A stretch of 64,000 bases of DNA, from the NCBI GenBank assembly GCA_008933995.1, contig WARS01000043.1, positions 6,511,477 through 6,575,476 on the forward strand, written 5' to 3'. Origin of the DNA: Datnioides undecimradiatus. Taxonomy: Eukaryota; Chordata; Actinopteri; Lobotiformes; Datnioididae. The position numbers and the translations under genes are program-made. This document shows, piece after piece, positions 36,963 to 48,860 of the stretch (its first letter is position 1; every line of letters starts with the position of its first letter). The notes under the pieces were generated by a model that did not search any database, was not told the origin of the DNA, and saw only the letters and a list, made by a program, of their open reading frames with translations.

Positions 36963-38559
36963 GTGTGATTACCAACATGAGGAGAACAGTAGGGGAGCAG
37001 CTTGACAGTCAGACGGAGGGTTTGCTCGTTATATCACAGAGGAGAAGCTTCATTACTGCCACGTTTAAGTATCTGATAATCTGTGTGAAACAATTTGCTC
37101 TGGCGGCGACTGAAGCAAACACACGGAGTCATTACTGGTTCGTTCCCTCTGTGTTTGTCTCTGCACAAAGAGAAACAAGACAAACCCAGAGCAGTTTACT
37201 GGCTCATTGCACACATGTAAAACACGTGTGCCATTATTAGCCTCCTCGTTCCAGTCAGCTGCTCGCATTTACATGGAGGGAGGGGGGAGGAGGGGTGAGG
37301 CTCTCTTCCCTTAGCCACACAACCTGGGCTGCTAAACAGGGTTAATGTCTCTATTAGTGGTGAGTTTGTTCACATCCAGCAGCAGGAGGCTGAATCTTTC
37401 ACTGAGCTTCATTCAGCTGAAGCTCTGAAACTGAGAAACAGAGCAAAATAAAACACTGAACATGAAACAGGTTGTTAGATGTTTAAACTCCAGGTTCAAA
37501 CAGTCTGAAGCGTGTCAGTGAAGGTTTCAGGAGATATGATCAGTCCATCAACGCATCTATGAGCCTAAACCTGAGCGACACACTCAGGTGTTCGTCGTGT
37601 GCAGGTTTCCGTCCTGAACATCGATCCTGCTCGGAGCTTTTACAACCACGAATCTCCTCGTTTGTAGAAGGTTTTGTTTCTAGTGGCCAAACTTCACCAT
37701 GTGCATGAAGGATTTGCAGGAAATGATGCAACACAAGCACAAAATATTTCAAACAAATCTGAAATTCCAGCATAAAAAACTCAAAAAGCCATAGTCTCGC
37801 TGTCCTTTCGATATGACATTGTCAGAATGATCATCTTATCCTTCTGTTCCCTGTTCAGACGTTTGCCCTCTCACCTGTTAGCGAGCTAGCAGGAGCAGCA
37901 CGCTAACTTCAGCTAAACGCAGCACGAAGCTGCATGAACGAGCTTCTCCATTCATTGTATTGTGAGGCAGCAGTCTGCTCCGCGTCCTGTAGCGTCAGTG
38001 CAGGCACATGATGAGTCCATGTTCATTAAAACCAAAGCAGAGAAACTCTGAGCTGTTACATGTTATTTAAATCTTTTGTTTTACTTTTTTCTCAAAATTA
38101 AATTTTTTTTAATATTTAAGAAACTCTGTTTGATGATATCAGCGTGAGTCTGAATCTGATTCCATACTTACTTTATTATTGTTTACTATATTAGACTGCA
38201 GCTAAATTTGCGGCTCCTTCACATTAAAAGCATGCAAATCGCAAACCTTGGAGCGCCTCTTATTGTGAAGGAGTCACCTGAAACAGGTTCTGTGCAAACA
38301 TTTTATGATAAAGTGAAAAAATCAGAAAGTCGTGTTTTGAGTAATACTGTAGTTTGAGTTGTGTTAAATAGCAGTGTGTCGTCCCTCCGCTGTTCGATCT
38401 GGCGCCCGAGGACCCCAGACAACAGACCTGAGGTCAGCTCATGAACTCGGTGAGTGATGACAGTCCATCCCTGCCTCTGCTGCAGGATCCAAACAGACCG
38501 TGCAGTCGTCATTTGGGTAATCCTTGTTTGTAAAAACACCGGCCGGAGCGTTTTGAATC

Positions 38560-38860
38560 GGAGGCGGCCATCATCGCTCAGCCACGCCAGCCTCGGTGTT
38601 TAGGGCCTGGCGATGAGCCGCGGGAACCCTCTGTCCAAACCCCGCGAGGGAAATCAGCCTGCTAATTTGCAGGATGTGCCGTCCTCCTCCCCGGTTTAAG
38701 CATGCATGACTGCAGCTAAACAAGCAGGGAAACGGAGGGGGCTCCCGGAGAAAAGGCTCATTTTCACTGTTTGAAAAGACGGCGCCGGATAACGAGGCCT
38801 CCTCTTAACCTGCTGATACCTTTTTAAACAAATTAGCTGAGCTCGCTAACTACTGTCTGC
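38560..38860. promoter_or_regulatory. possible conserved non-coding element
   Basis: Repeat-free block with AATCAGCCTGCTAATTTGCA, GTTTAAGCATGCATGACTGC and ACAAATTAGCTGAGC. Confidence 0.3.
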
Positions 38861-39069
38861 TCTGCGGCTGGGAAACCTGCGGGTGGAGGACACAGCGCCA
38901 CGAAACACTGTCAACAACAGGCAGGTTTCAGCCTCAAAAAACCAGACAAAGGCTCAAAACATGAAAATGCAACTTGGAAATCAGACAAAGCCTGTGATCC
39001 TGTCATCATGCAGGAGACACTGTCCTGATCAGTGTGTGTGCTGATCAGTGAGTGTGTGAGTGAAACAGA

Positions 39070-39252
39070 GCAGCGACTCAGCAGCGATGTGACTCTGCAA
39101 AGGTCAGAAGCTGCTTTCTGAAACACATCACTGTATTAAAGCAGAGACTCATCTTCAATGCTCTGCAGAGACTCTGGAGTCACAGCAACACATCACTGTA
39201 TTAAAGCAGAGACTCAGCTTCAATGCTCTGCAGAGACTCTGGAGTCACAGCA
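39070..39252 (+). repeat. local repeat family, copy 1 (leader plus two 65-bp units)
   Basis: A leader (CAGCGACTCAGCAGCGATGT onward, to CTGCTTTCTGAA) is followed by two tandem 65-base units starting AACACATCACTGTATTAAAG at 39,122 and 39,187. The same arrangement occurs in reverse orientation at 57.63-57.89 kb. Confidence 0.9.
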
Positions 39253-39785
39253 GTCTGTTTATGACTCACAGGTGTTATTATGCCTTTAATATAAAGTCCT
39301 CCCACTTTGCAGGAAACAGCGTTAACAATGGTCTGATTAATCCATGGATAATCAAAGCCTCGATCACCAGAGAAACCAGAACTTTTAAAGGGCCAGTTCC
39401 CAGTTTCTGGAGGTTGCATGAGATCATCAGTCAGTGTTTCACCTGCAGCAGGTGGAGATCAACACGTCTTCAGTTGAAGCAGCAGGACGAAGGCTGCAGG
39501 AGGCTGAACGGTGTCAGACTCCAGCGACAGGCACAGTAAACTACAGCTGCCTCCCTCTGTTTGTTTGTTTGTTTGTGTCTTTGTGCAACTTTATAACCCA
39601 AACTATCATTGTGAGCTCATACGTTGCAGCACTTCCTGTATTGCGTCTGTTCACTTCCTGTATTGCGTCTGTTCACTTCCTGTTGTGCTGCAGAAATGTC
39701 TCTCAGTGTTTGAATCTGTTTATTTATTGTTTTTACTGTTTTTGTTTTTAGAGCTTTTGATCATTTGTCAGTGTCTCAGGAAGCT

Positions 39786-39848
39786 GTTAGCCTGATGTTA
39801 GCCTGATGTTAGATTGATGTTAGCTTGATGTTAGCCAGATGTTAGCTT
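39786..39848. repeat. 11-bp tandem repeat (CCTGATGTTAG)n
   Basis: Five to six units, the last ones diverged (ATTGATGTTAG, CTTGATGTTAG, CCAGATGTTAG). Confidence 0.9.
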
Positions 39849-40599
39849 GTCACTCTGTAGCATTAACGTTAGTCTGATATCTAAAGTAAACTTCACATCT
39901 GAGGCTTATTTTTGCTTGAAAGAGCTGCTAAAAACTGAAATATCTGATGTTTTGTGACGTTGATGAAGAGCAAAGACGGACTGAACGTTAGAAACTGAAT
40001 GCTGGTTTTCTTTATTCTGGCAGCTAACAGAGCTAGCAGAGCAGCTAACCTCGCTGTTTGGAGACAGAGGTGATGCTCAGAACACCAAAACAAACAGAAA
40101 ATATTAATGAAATCTGAATTCATTTCATTTAGTAAAACGTTGAATGCATAAATGTGATGTGGTGTCTCTGCTGTGTGGTACTTCTTCTTTTATTTGAGTG
40201 AAACCTCTGATTGTTGCTCGGTGACATCTCGATCATGTGATGAATAGATTTTCATAAAGTCTTTGGTTTGAGTATTTCACTCAGTTTACTCAGACGTGAC
40301 TGTTTAGCAGTGAATTATTATATTAACTGTGAACTCACAACCAGACGCATCTTCAGCAGAGCCGGTTCAGTCCATGCACGTGATCAGAGGGTTTGGATCG
40401 GTCATCGGAGGGTTTTGTGGTTTTTCAGGTCCTGGTTTGGGAGGTGGTTTTGCCCTGTTTAACATCCTTTATGGTTCCTTTCCTCCTCTTTCCTCTTGTT
40501 CTCTTTGACTCTGTTGTCACTATTTTAGTTTCCGGCAGCGTTCGCCTTCTGCAACACCTCTATTGGTGCCTAATTGCAATTCCTCAGACACTGTTTTAG

Positions 40600-40800
40600 T
40601 CATTTATTAGAGTTAAATATAAGCACTGCAGTAAGGTTGTGTGACTGTCTTCATCAAACCTGCTAATTGTTGCAATATTCAATTTTCCTTTGTCTTGAAT
40701 GTGATTAGCACCCAGCCGGCATCAATGAAATCAAACATTATTTACACGTTCGTTTTGGGCGCAAAAAGCTGAATATTCACCTTCAAACCTGCAGGATCTT
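40600..40800. promoter_or_regulatory. possible conserved non-coding element
   Basis: Repeat-free AT-balanced block with CTGCTAATTGTTGCAATATT, GAATGTGATTAGCACCCAGC and GCATCAATGAAATCAAACAT. Confidence 0.35.
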
Positions 40801-41044
40801 TTTCTCCCCAATCTAACACTTTGCCTCTGCGCTCTAGAATAGAACGAGTTACTGAGACTCCCTCCTGCTGCATGCTCTGCCTACCAACGAAGAAGAAGCA
40901 GAAGCAGAAGAGCCCGGTTCAGGTGCTAAAACAGCTCGAGGGCCTGCAGCAGCACCGCAGCGACCGCCTCCCGCTGAAACACGGCGACTGGAGGTCCTGT
41001 TGTTTTTCTCTCTTCCTGCACAAGTGTATGCAAATGAGCCCCCC

Positions 41045-41047
<3 letters not shown>

Positions 41048-41085
<38 letters not shown>
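41048..41085. repeat. (CA)n microsatellite
   Basis: Pure CA array. Confidence 0.95.
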
Positions 41086-41086
<1 letters not shown>

Positions 41087-41104
41087 ATCCCCTCCACCCG
41101 CCCC

Positions 41105-41260
41105 CTCCTTCTAACATTAATTAGCACGGTGCTACCTTGCTCAGTATTTGGTAACAGAGCCACCGTCGGCGGATGCAGAAATTTGCAGGATTTGGCTTTT
41201 AATTAGGTGCAGGAGAGCACAGGTGTGCTAATGAGCAAAAAGGAGCTAATTTGAATAAAA
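41105..41260. promoter_or_regulatory. possible conserved non-coding element
   Basis: TAACATTAATTAGCACGGTG, GGCTTTTAATTAGGTGCAGG and GTGCTAATGAGCAAAAAGGA: three TAAT-type cores in 150 repeat-free bases. Confidence 0.38.
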
Positions 41261-41281
41261 ATCGTCCCGTTTACACCGTGG

Positions 41282-41648
41282 GGCTGCTGGTGGTGGTGGT
41301 GCTGGTGCTGGTGCTGCTGGTGGTGGTGCTGGGGCTGTTGGTGGTGGTGGTGCTGATGCTGGTGGTGCTGGTGCTGGTGCTGCTGGTGGTGGTACTGGTG
41401 CTGGTGGTGGGGCTGCTGGTGGTGGTGGGGCTGATGCTGGTGGTGGGGCTGCTGGTGGTGGTGGTGCTGATGCTGGTGGTGGTGGTGCTGGTGCTGCTGG
41501 TGGTGGTACTGGTGGTGGTGGTGGGGCTGCTGGTGGTGGTGGTGCTGATGCTGGTGGTGGTGGTGCTGGTGCTGGTGCTGCTGGTGGTGGTACTGGTGGT
41601 GGTGGTGGGGCTGCTGGTGCTGGTGCTGCTGGTGGTGCTGCTGGTGGT
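41282..41648. repeat. CTGGTG/GGTGGTGGTG tandem array
   Basis: About 365 bases of mixed CTGGTG, CTGCTGGTGG and GGTGGTGGT units, G/T-rich on the plus strand with almost no A. It translates as Leu/Val (plus) and Thr/Ser (minus); both open frames are artefacts. Confidence 0.92.
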
Positions 41649-41702
41649 ATTGAACTCGGCTCTTATCAAAATAGGCGCTCCCTGATAAGAGCCGAGTTCA
41701 AT
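41649..41702. repeat. perfect hairpin, 20-bp stem and 14-base loop
   Basis: ATTGAACTCGGCTCTTATCA (41,649-41,668) is the perfect reverse complement of 41,683-41,702; the loop is AAATAGGCGCTCCC. It sits exactly at the end of the CTGGTG array. Confidence 0.93.
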
Positions 41703-41749
41703 CTGGTGACCTTCCTCCCTTCCTTCCTTCCTCCCTCCCTTCCCTCCTC

Positions 41750-41990
41750 CCTCGATGTCGTCGAACTCAAGCCGTAATGAGACCTGGCGATAGTAATTAA
41801 CACCAGGCTCAGCTCACCTTCAGCACTGACGGTGTTTAAGGCTTCATTTTCACCGTCTGCACGTTGTAATGAGACGTTGTTTGTTTGTGGGAAACTCCAG
41901 CAGCAAGAGGAGAAGAAGAAACGCTCGTCTGAACCCGAGGCGTGGCGGTAAAACGCCTCCCACATCTGCATAAAGCTGCAATTAGTGTGT
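41750..41990. promoter_or_regulatory. possible conserved non-coding element
   Basis: Repeat-free block with GCCGTAATGAGACCTGGCGA, TAGTAATTAACACCAGGCTC and CTGCATAAAGCTGCAATTAG after a CCTT tract. Confidence 0.35.
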
Positions 41991-42276
41991 GTTGTGAAAC
42001 AAGTGTCACAGATACCCCCCACACCACCTCTCTCCCATGATACACTGCAGCCGCCTCCACCCACAGCTCATACCTCCACCTTTGGTTCAACACCTTCAGC
42101 CTCAGACTGCAGCAAGAACAGGAAGTCAGGGCTCAGCAGCCTGACTCGGGCTGGTCTGATGATGCGTTCAGGTGCTGCAGGAAAGGTCAGATAAAACAGC
42201 AGCAGAACACTTTCTATTTATTTATTTAAAGAGAATCTTAAGCTCAGTTTAATCTAATTAAAATGATTCCCATATT

Positions 42277-42432
42277 ATTCCCATATTATTCCTGCAGTGT
42301 GACGTGTATATTATGTTGATGTGCTGCTCTTACTGTGATGGGATGTTGAGCTCCTTTGACATTTAAAATCAATCAAACATGAATTAGATTTTTTTTATTT
42401 GACGCGTCACACTCGAGGAATAATATGGGAAT
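42277..42432. repeat. 156-bp element with 28-bp imperfect inverted termini
   Basis: ATTCCCATATTATTCCTGCA and eight more bases (42,277-42,304) match the reverse complement of 42,405-42,432 at 26 of 28 positions, around a 100-base non-coding centre. Size and structure fit a small foldback or MITE-like element. No clear target-site duplication was seen. Confidence 0.75.
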
Positions 42433-42665
42433 ATTTTGAGCGTTTCATAGAAGTATTATGAGAATATTGTGGGAATAGTATAGGAATATTATGGAGATAT
42501 TATAGGAATGCCATGGGAATATTATAGAGGTATTTTTGGTATATTAGAGATTATTATAGGACTATTTTGGGAACGTTGTGGGATTATTATTCAAATGCTA
42601 TGAGAATAGTGAGAGTTATGACAACATTATGGGAATATTATAGAAATATTGTGGAAATGTTACAG
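42420..42665. repeat. degenerate GGAATATTATGG tandem repeat
   Basis: About 245 AT-rich bases of diverged 12-15-base units such as GGGAATATTATAG, continuing out of the right arm of the inverted repeat. Confidence 0.8.
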
Positions 42666-43910
42666 GCTGCTTTATGCAGATATATAACATGAGAGGATCA
42701 TAGAGACACACTGTCTGTTGCTGCATGTCGCTTTGAACATGACTTTACTTTATACAATATCTATAGAACTGAGCTTTTATAGTTTATAGAATATTACAGA
42801 CACATTACAGACGACACGCCACCTGCTGCATCTTATTGTTTCAGCAGTGAGCTAACGCAGCTAGCTAGTGTTGTTTTAGACTAGCCGATTAGCGAACTGA
42901 GAGGCTACAAGAGCTAATTATATTTCCTGCTGTCAGAACAACTTGACACACATTTCAGAGCTTTAATTATTAATTACTAACCAACTAATTAATTATGTTT
43001 TGGATGATGGAGCCGGTGTTCATGTTGATACTGAACTTTCCTCTGTGAATGAAAAGTCTGCAGGTTTGCTCTGATTGGCTGGTTTGATTTTGTGCACGTG
43101 TGTCTTTGGTTGTGGCTGTGGAGGATCTCTGTGGCTCCGCCCTGCTGTTCCTCAGCAGTGACTCAGGTGGAGGTGAGTATGTCGGCGGGAAGATGGCGAC
43201 TGTCTGTTTATATAAAACTAAAAAAACTTTCCATTTCTGGGAATCCAAACCGCCGCCGCCGCCGCCGCCCACTTCCTCTGATCAAAAAACCACAAAAAGA
43301 GTCTTTCTGGTGTTCTCCTCAGCAGGAGACCCTGAGCAGCTGCTCACCTGTGCAGGATCACCTGTGCTGACTTGTATCGCAGGTAAATTAATGACAGGAT
43401 GGCCCGATGGCGAGACGTCACCCTCAGATTGCTGCAGGGCTCACCAGGAAGCCGAGCGCCTGTTAGGAAGCTGTCCAATCATGTTCGCCGGCTTCCTCAG
43501 GAGCTGAATGAGGTCTCAGAGTCTGTGTGAAGGTAACTAAGTCAGCACAGAGCAAAAATACTCTATTACAAGTATAAATCCTGCATTTAAAGTGAAACTG
43601 AAGCATCAAAGACTCGAGTTTGAGTAGTTTTTCACTGTAGTTCTGCAAACGTTCAGCTGAAGGTAAACACGGTTAAAGAGGAAAGAGTCAAACTTCTGTT
43701 TCTGGTCGATTTTCATTTTAATATGTTTATGTTTTCATTGTCTGCAACAATAATTAGCAATAAAGTTTGGAAGGGAAACGTGTTTTGTTCAGGTCACAGG
43801 TTCAATCTGCAGGAAGTCTGCAGAAGAAACCCAGCAAGACCTAGTTTGTTGAACTTCAACAGTAAAATCAGGAATCTCTACATGGAACATGTGCAACGGG
43901 GTGACTGACA

Positions 43911-43976
43911 GAGCACACACACACACAAACACGCGTGCAGACACACACACACACACACACATGCACACACACACAC
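43911..43976. repeat. interrupted (CA)n microsatellite
   Basis: CA arrays separated by AACACGCGTGCAG and ATG. Confidence 0.9.
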
Positions 43977-44936
43977 TGCTGTACAGTGTGTGGTATTAGC
44001 ACAGCTCCTGGCCCCCGGCCGTGCTCCCTTAATGAGCTCTAATCCTCCATCAAACACGCAAAACTGTCGATGCTGTAAACAAAGACGACAAAGCGGCGGC
44101 CCATCAGCTGTCAGTCAGTCACAGCCTCGGGTCGAGCCGCTTGTTCCCGCACCAAACATCACGCCGGGGCTGATGGGAAGTAGAGACATGAGGGCAGCAG
44201 AGGAGGCGATCCCAGGAATCTGTAAAACTTTATTTAAAACAGGAAGTTGTGGTTTTAACGTCTGCCTCCTCCTGAAAGTTCGGTTTGAATCGTGTTTGTA
44301 GAAACGGTTTTACTCTTCTCCCTCCTGGGGATCGGTCTCGTTTCGCTCCGACGCAGCAGGTTAGCTTGGAGAAAAACACCGTCAAACGATAAAACATGTT
44401 AAACATGCTCATGTTTTCACCTCATTAAGGTTGTCAGACCTTCGTCGTCATGGTCACAGTAACAAACATGCTAAGCTATTGCTGCAGTTTGATGACGGTT
44501 GTTGTGGTTACAAATAATACCATTAACAGGAAATGATGTTCCTGCTCTGCAGCGGCGTCCACCAGAGGGCGTCGTGCTGAGTCAGGGTTTCGGCAGATGT
44601 TCGAGGTCAGACTGGGGTTGGCGTTTGCCTCCTCTGTGATCCGACTCCATGGTCGTGTTAACCGCCATTAAGCGTAATTATCGTTATTAAATCTCATGAC
44701 GAGCTCGCTGTTGGAGGGCAGAAATTGCTGAGCCAGCGATGTCGACGCGTGCAGACTCGACGGCAACAGGAACCGAGCAGGTGCTGGTCGGTGACAGATG
44801 GCGTCGGGACAGTGATGTGTGATGTCAGCACGCCGGGCGCTGTTTGTACTCCAAACATTTATATAATTGATGTTTTTGTGTTTTTTCCCTCCTGCTCACC
44901 TGAACGACAGGTTGGGCCACATTGTCCTGGAAACGT

Positions 44937-44975
44937 GTGTGTGTGTGTGTGTGTGTATCTGTGTGTGTGTGTGTG
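44937..44975. repeat. (TG)n microsatellite
   Basis: TG array with one TATCTG interruption. Confidence 0.93.
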
Positions 44976-47015
44976 ATGTACAGACACATGATGTTTGTAT
45001 TAAGGTGAGATCCGTGTGTGTGTGCGTGCGCAGCAACACTTTCCCGTCGCAGGTGTAATCATTTTGTTGTTCGTGTCGTTGAAACAGTTTTTGGCGATCA
45101 CACGTTCGTCTCCTCGTGATCGTTTCCCGAGCTCGAAATAAACCGCCGGCACTCGCGGCCAGAGACGCCGCGCTCGTTATGTCACAATCACCATGAAATG
45201 ATGCGTCTCCCGAGATCACAATATAATTATCCTGCAATCGTTTGTGTGTGTGTGTGAATGAATATTTACAGCAGGCGAGCTCACCTGATAAACAACAACA
45301 TCTGAGTTTAAACAAGCTCACGGAGCAGTTTCTGACTTTAAAATCCATTTTTTGTGTTTTTCCATCAGAAACTGAGCTCGTGTCCATTTTACTCGGGGAC
45401 ACGTCGCGTCATCGTGCGCTCAGTTTACTGGTTGATTCTGATTGGTTACACACGCCTTCACACCTGAACCACAGCAAAGGTCGACATTAATGGCGTCCAA
45501 CACACGATGTGACATCTGGAGAGGAACGAGCGACAGTTTGTTGCTGATCAAACAGAAAATGTTTGAGTCAAAATAAGTAAATTATTTATGTTTATTATCC
45601 GAACGTGGCGAACGTTAAGAGTAACAGCGACGGGTGAAGCAGACAATGTTCACGATGTCTCAGTTCGGCTCAGACGCTGAAACTCGTTTGTTTCGTGAAG
45701 AGAAGATGAAAGTTTGAGTTTGAATAAGATCAAATGTCTGTTTCTGTCTCTGACCTTTGACTCACACACGAGTCTCCGAACCCGCTGAGCATCATAGCTA
45801 CACCTAAAGGCCGTCGCCTGACAGTAAACATGAATATGGGTCATAAAAAGCTGCCGATGGGCGACATAAACACGATTCATTCACGGACTGTTTGTCCTGA
45901 AATGCTTCCACTCAACTTTCATCAAACTTCTCTGTTTTTGGCCGCTTTGAGTAAAGGAGTGAAGAGGAGATGAAATGATTTATGCATCGGTCCATTCATC
46001 ACAGAGCCGTGATGTGAGCATGAGTGAAGTCATTGTTGCATTAACATCAAACTAAAATGTTGTTTTGCTCCTGATTAAGTGTAATTATCCAATCACGGCT
46101 CTGCAGCCTCTCAGCGGCTCCTCAGCCGTCATTACACTTAATTAGAGCTTTCAGTGATTCAGAAAAACCATCTTTACTGCTGCGGCTCCAGGGGCCGCCC
46201 CTGTCCCCCGAGCTCCTCTCAGCCAATCACAGCCGTCCCTGCAGGTGGCAGCGTAGGAAACGCTCCAGGGAGGAGGGCGCGGTCGCCTGCGGGCACTGAT
46301 TCAGGACCAGTTCTTCCTCCCACTGGCCTCCATCACCTGCGGAGGTCCCGGGCTGATCTGGGAGCAGCGTCTGAAACCAGCTCTGCCAGTCTATAAATGC
46401 AGCCAACGCGCAGCTCAACCCGTCATTAGGCCGTCATGGCGGTCGTAAATCAAACCCACCGGCTCTTGTTGTCATGGCAACGCCAGAGGCTCGGTGGTTT
46501 TACTGCAGCTACAAATCAAGGTGGGACGTTCGAGGCCAGGAGGCCTTTGGCACGCCGCAAGAGTCAGACAAGGCGTTCAATGTCCTGCAGGACAAACCTG
46601 CGGCTCCGAGCTTCTCACGTCATTTGCCTCAGTCCGGCTCACGTGATGCCAGCGGCACATTAGCGTCCGTCAATCACTTACCTGCTGATTAATGGAGGGA
46701 GGGGCTCACCTGGCAGTTAGTGAGGCGGAGCCGCGTGTCACATAAACACTGCGCCTGATAATCGATGGACGTAAATCAGTTACTTTTATAGACGTCCCTG
46801 TTTTACATCGCTGCGCCTGGCCACGACATGTGACATGAGTCACGGCGAGGCCTAACAGGAAGTTAAATAACTGCTGACACATCAGCTGAGGACCACACGC
46901 CACACAAAGTACATTTATTCACAACTACTTAACATACTTTATTCACTACTTTTACTCTAAATACTCTGATTACATCTTACTGCAGACACAAACCATTAAC
47001 CCTTGCTGTAATGGT

Positions 47016-47020
<5 letters not shown>

Positions 47021-47057
<37 letters not shown>

Positions 47058-47126
47058 TTTACTGGATGGTTGGAAATCCCCTCAGTCAAGCCCCGACATC
47101 GTCAGTTACTCGTCTATAACACACAT

Positions 47127-47160
<34 letters not shown>
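47021..47160. repeat. paired (TG)n and (CA)n arrays in opposite sense
   Basis: A TG array at about 47,021-47,051 and a CA array at about 47,131-47,157, 80 bases apart, forming a potential long imperfect hairpin. The same TG/CA pairing is seen at 33.58-33.67 kb. Confidence 0.85.
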
Positions 47161-47162
<2 letters not shown>

Positions 47163-47259
47163 ATTCAGCCATGGATTTCATGGTGTGTGTGTTCTGTGCA
47201 GATGATCAGGCAGGTGATCAGTTGATCAGTGATGTGATCAGCAGATCTCTCATTGATAC

Positions 47260-47500
47260 TGTCAGCGAGCGTGTTGCTGTGCAGCAGCAGCGGCGGCGGC
47301 GGCTGAACAACGCGCTCTGATGTTAATTGCTCTCATTTGCAGCAATTGAGTTGATTTGGTTGATTAGGGGTTTTGGCGACGAGTGGCTGGGCTCATTTGT
47401 CTCGTTTGGATAAATACTTTCATTAGGTTATGAAGCTGCTCAGCCCCTGTGATTCAGCACACACTGAGGCGACGCATGATTGGTGCTAATCGCTGCACTC
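47260..47500. promoter_or_regulatory. possible conserved non-coding element
   Basis: Repeat-free block with TGATGTTAATTGCTCTCATT, TGATTTGGTTGATTAGGGGT, AAATACTTTCATTAGGTTAT and ATTGGTGCTAATCGCTGCAC. Confidence 0.38.
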
Positions 47501-47819
47501 AACTGATTGGAGGGTCTCGACGAGTGTGAAACAAACTTCAGCAGGAAAAAGAAAAAACATCAACAAGTTTAAATTCAACATCTGCAGGACCCGAAACATG
47601 ATGCAGCATTAATAACATCTACAGGACCCCGAAACATGACTCAGCATTAATAACATCTACAGGATGTGACAAACATGACTCTGTATTTACAACATCTCAA
47701 ACACGACTCAGCGTTTACAACATGTAGAGGTCCTGAAACATGAGCTGTTAGATTTCTTAGGTTTTGTAGTTTTGATGAGTCAGCAGGAGCTGATATTGTT
47801 GTTATTTGTGGATGTATTT

Positions 47820-48660
47820 GTGAGCCGAGCCTGAGCTGAGCTGATCTGATGCGATCCGAGCTGAGCCTGAGCTGAGCTGAGCTGAGCTGAGCTGATCCGA
47901 TGCAAGCTGAGCCTGAGCTGATCCGATGCGATCCGAGCTGAGCCTGAGCCTGAGCTGAGCCTGAGCTGAGCTGAGCTGAGCTGAGCTGAGCTGAGCTGAT
48001 CCGATGCAAGCTGAGCCTGAGCTGATCCGATGCGATCCGAGCTGAGCCTGAGCTGAGCCTGAGCTGAGCCTGAGCTGAGCCGATGCGATCCGAGCTGAGC
48101 CTGAGCTGAGCCTGAGCTGAGCCTGAGCTGAGCTGAGCCTGAGCCTGAGCTGAGCTGAGCTGATCCAATGCAAGCTGAGCCTTAGCTGATCCGATGCGAT
48201 CCGAGCTGAGCCTGAGCCTGAGCTGAGCTGATCCGATGCGATCCGAGCTGAGCCTGAGCTGAGCCTGAGCTGAGCCTGAGCCTGAGCTGAGCTGAGCTGA
48301 GCCTGAGCCTGAGCTGAGCTGAGCTGATCCGATGCGATCCAAGCTGAGCCTGAGCTGAGCCTGAGCCTGAGCCTGAGCTGAGCTGAGCTGATCCGATGCA
48401 AGCTGAGCCTTAGCTGATCCGATGCGATCCGAGCTGAGCCTGAGCTGAGCTGATCCGATGCGATCCGAGCTGAGCCTGAGCTGAGCCTGAGCTGAGCCTG
48501 AGCCTGAGCTGAGCTGATCCGATGCGATCCGAGCTGAGCCTGAGCTGAGCTGAGCCTGAGCCTGAGCTGAGCTGAGCTGATCCGATGCAAGCTGAGCCTT
48601 AGCTGATCCGATGCAATCCGAGCTGAGCCTGAGCTGAGCTGAGCCTGAGCTGAGCTGATC
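47820..48660. repeat. CTGAG/GAGCT satellite with higher-order structure
   Basis: About 840 bases made only of CTGAG pentamers, CCTGAG hexamers and a longer module (GATCCGATGCGATCCGAG or GATCCGATGCAAG). The longer module recurs at least 14 times and often in a fixed pair 26 bases apart. Two long minus-strand frames (Ser/Ala/Gln/Leu repeats) are artefacts of the array, which lacks stops in some frames. Confidence 0.95.
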
Positions 48661-48664
48661 TCCT

Positions 48665-48860
48665 GTTAAACCAGCCTTTGTTTTGTCTTTGATGCTGTTT
48701 GATAATTGAATTTAATAAGCATCAATAACCGTCCTGCTTCACCTGCACTGGCTGTTTCAAACAGTCGGCTCGCTCTGGAGATAAAGAGAAGCGATAATTT
48801 GTTTCTGTCAGTCGTGCACCTACATGCCTCCCACCATCTGCTATTTCATTTCAGCCTCTC
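48665..48860. promoter_or_regulatory. possible conserved non-coding element
   Basis: Repeat-free block directly after the satellite with TTTGATAATTGAATTTAATA and AGCATCAATAACCGTCC. Confidence 0.33.

Noticed and set aside
41251..41685. Open frames of 144 (Leu/Val) and 132 (Thr/Ser) residues on opposite strands
   Set aside because: Pure translation of the CTGGTG array.
47647..48590. Two long minus-strand open frames of 231 and 262 residues (Ser/Ala/Gln/Leu repeats)
   Set aside because: They are translations of the CTGAG satellite, whose units lack stops in those frames; no splice or start context.
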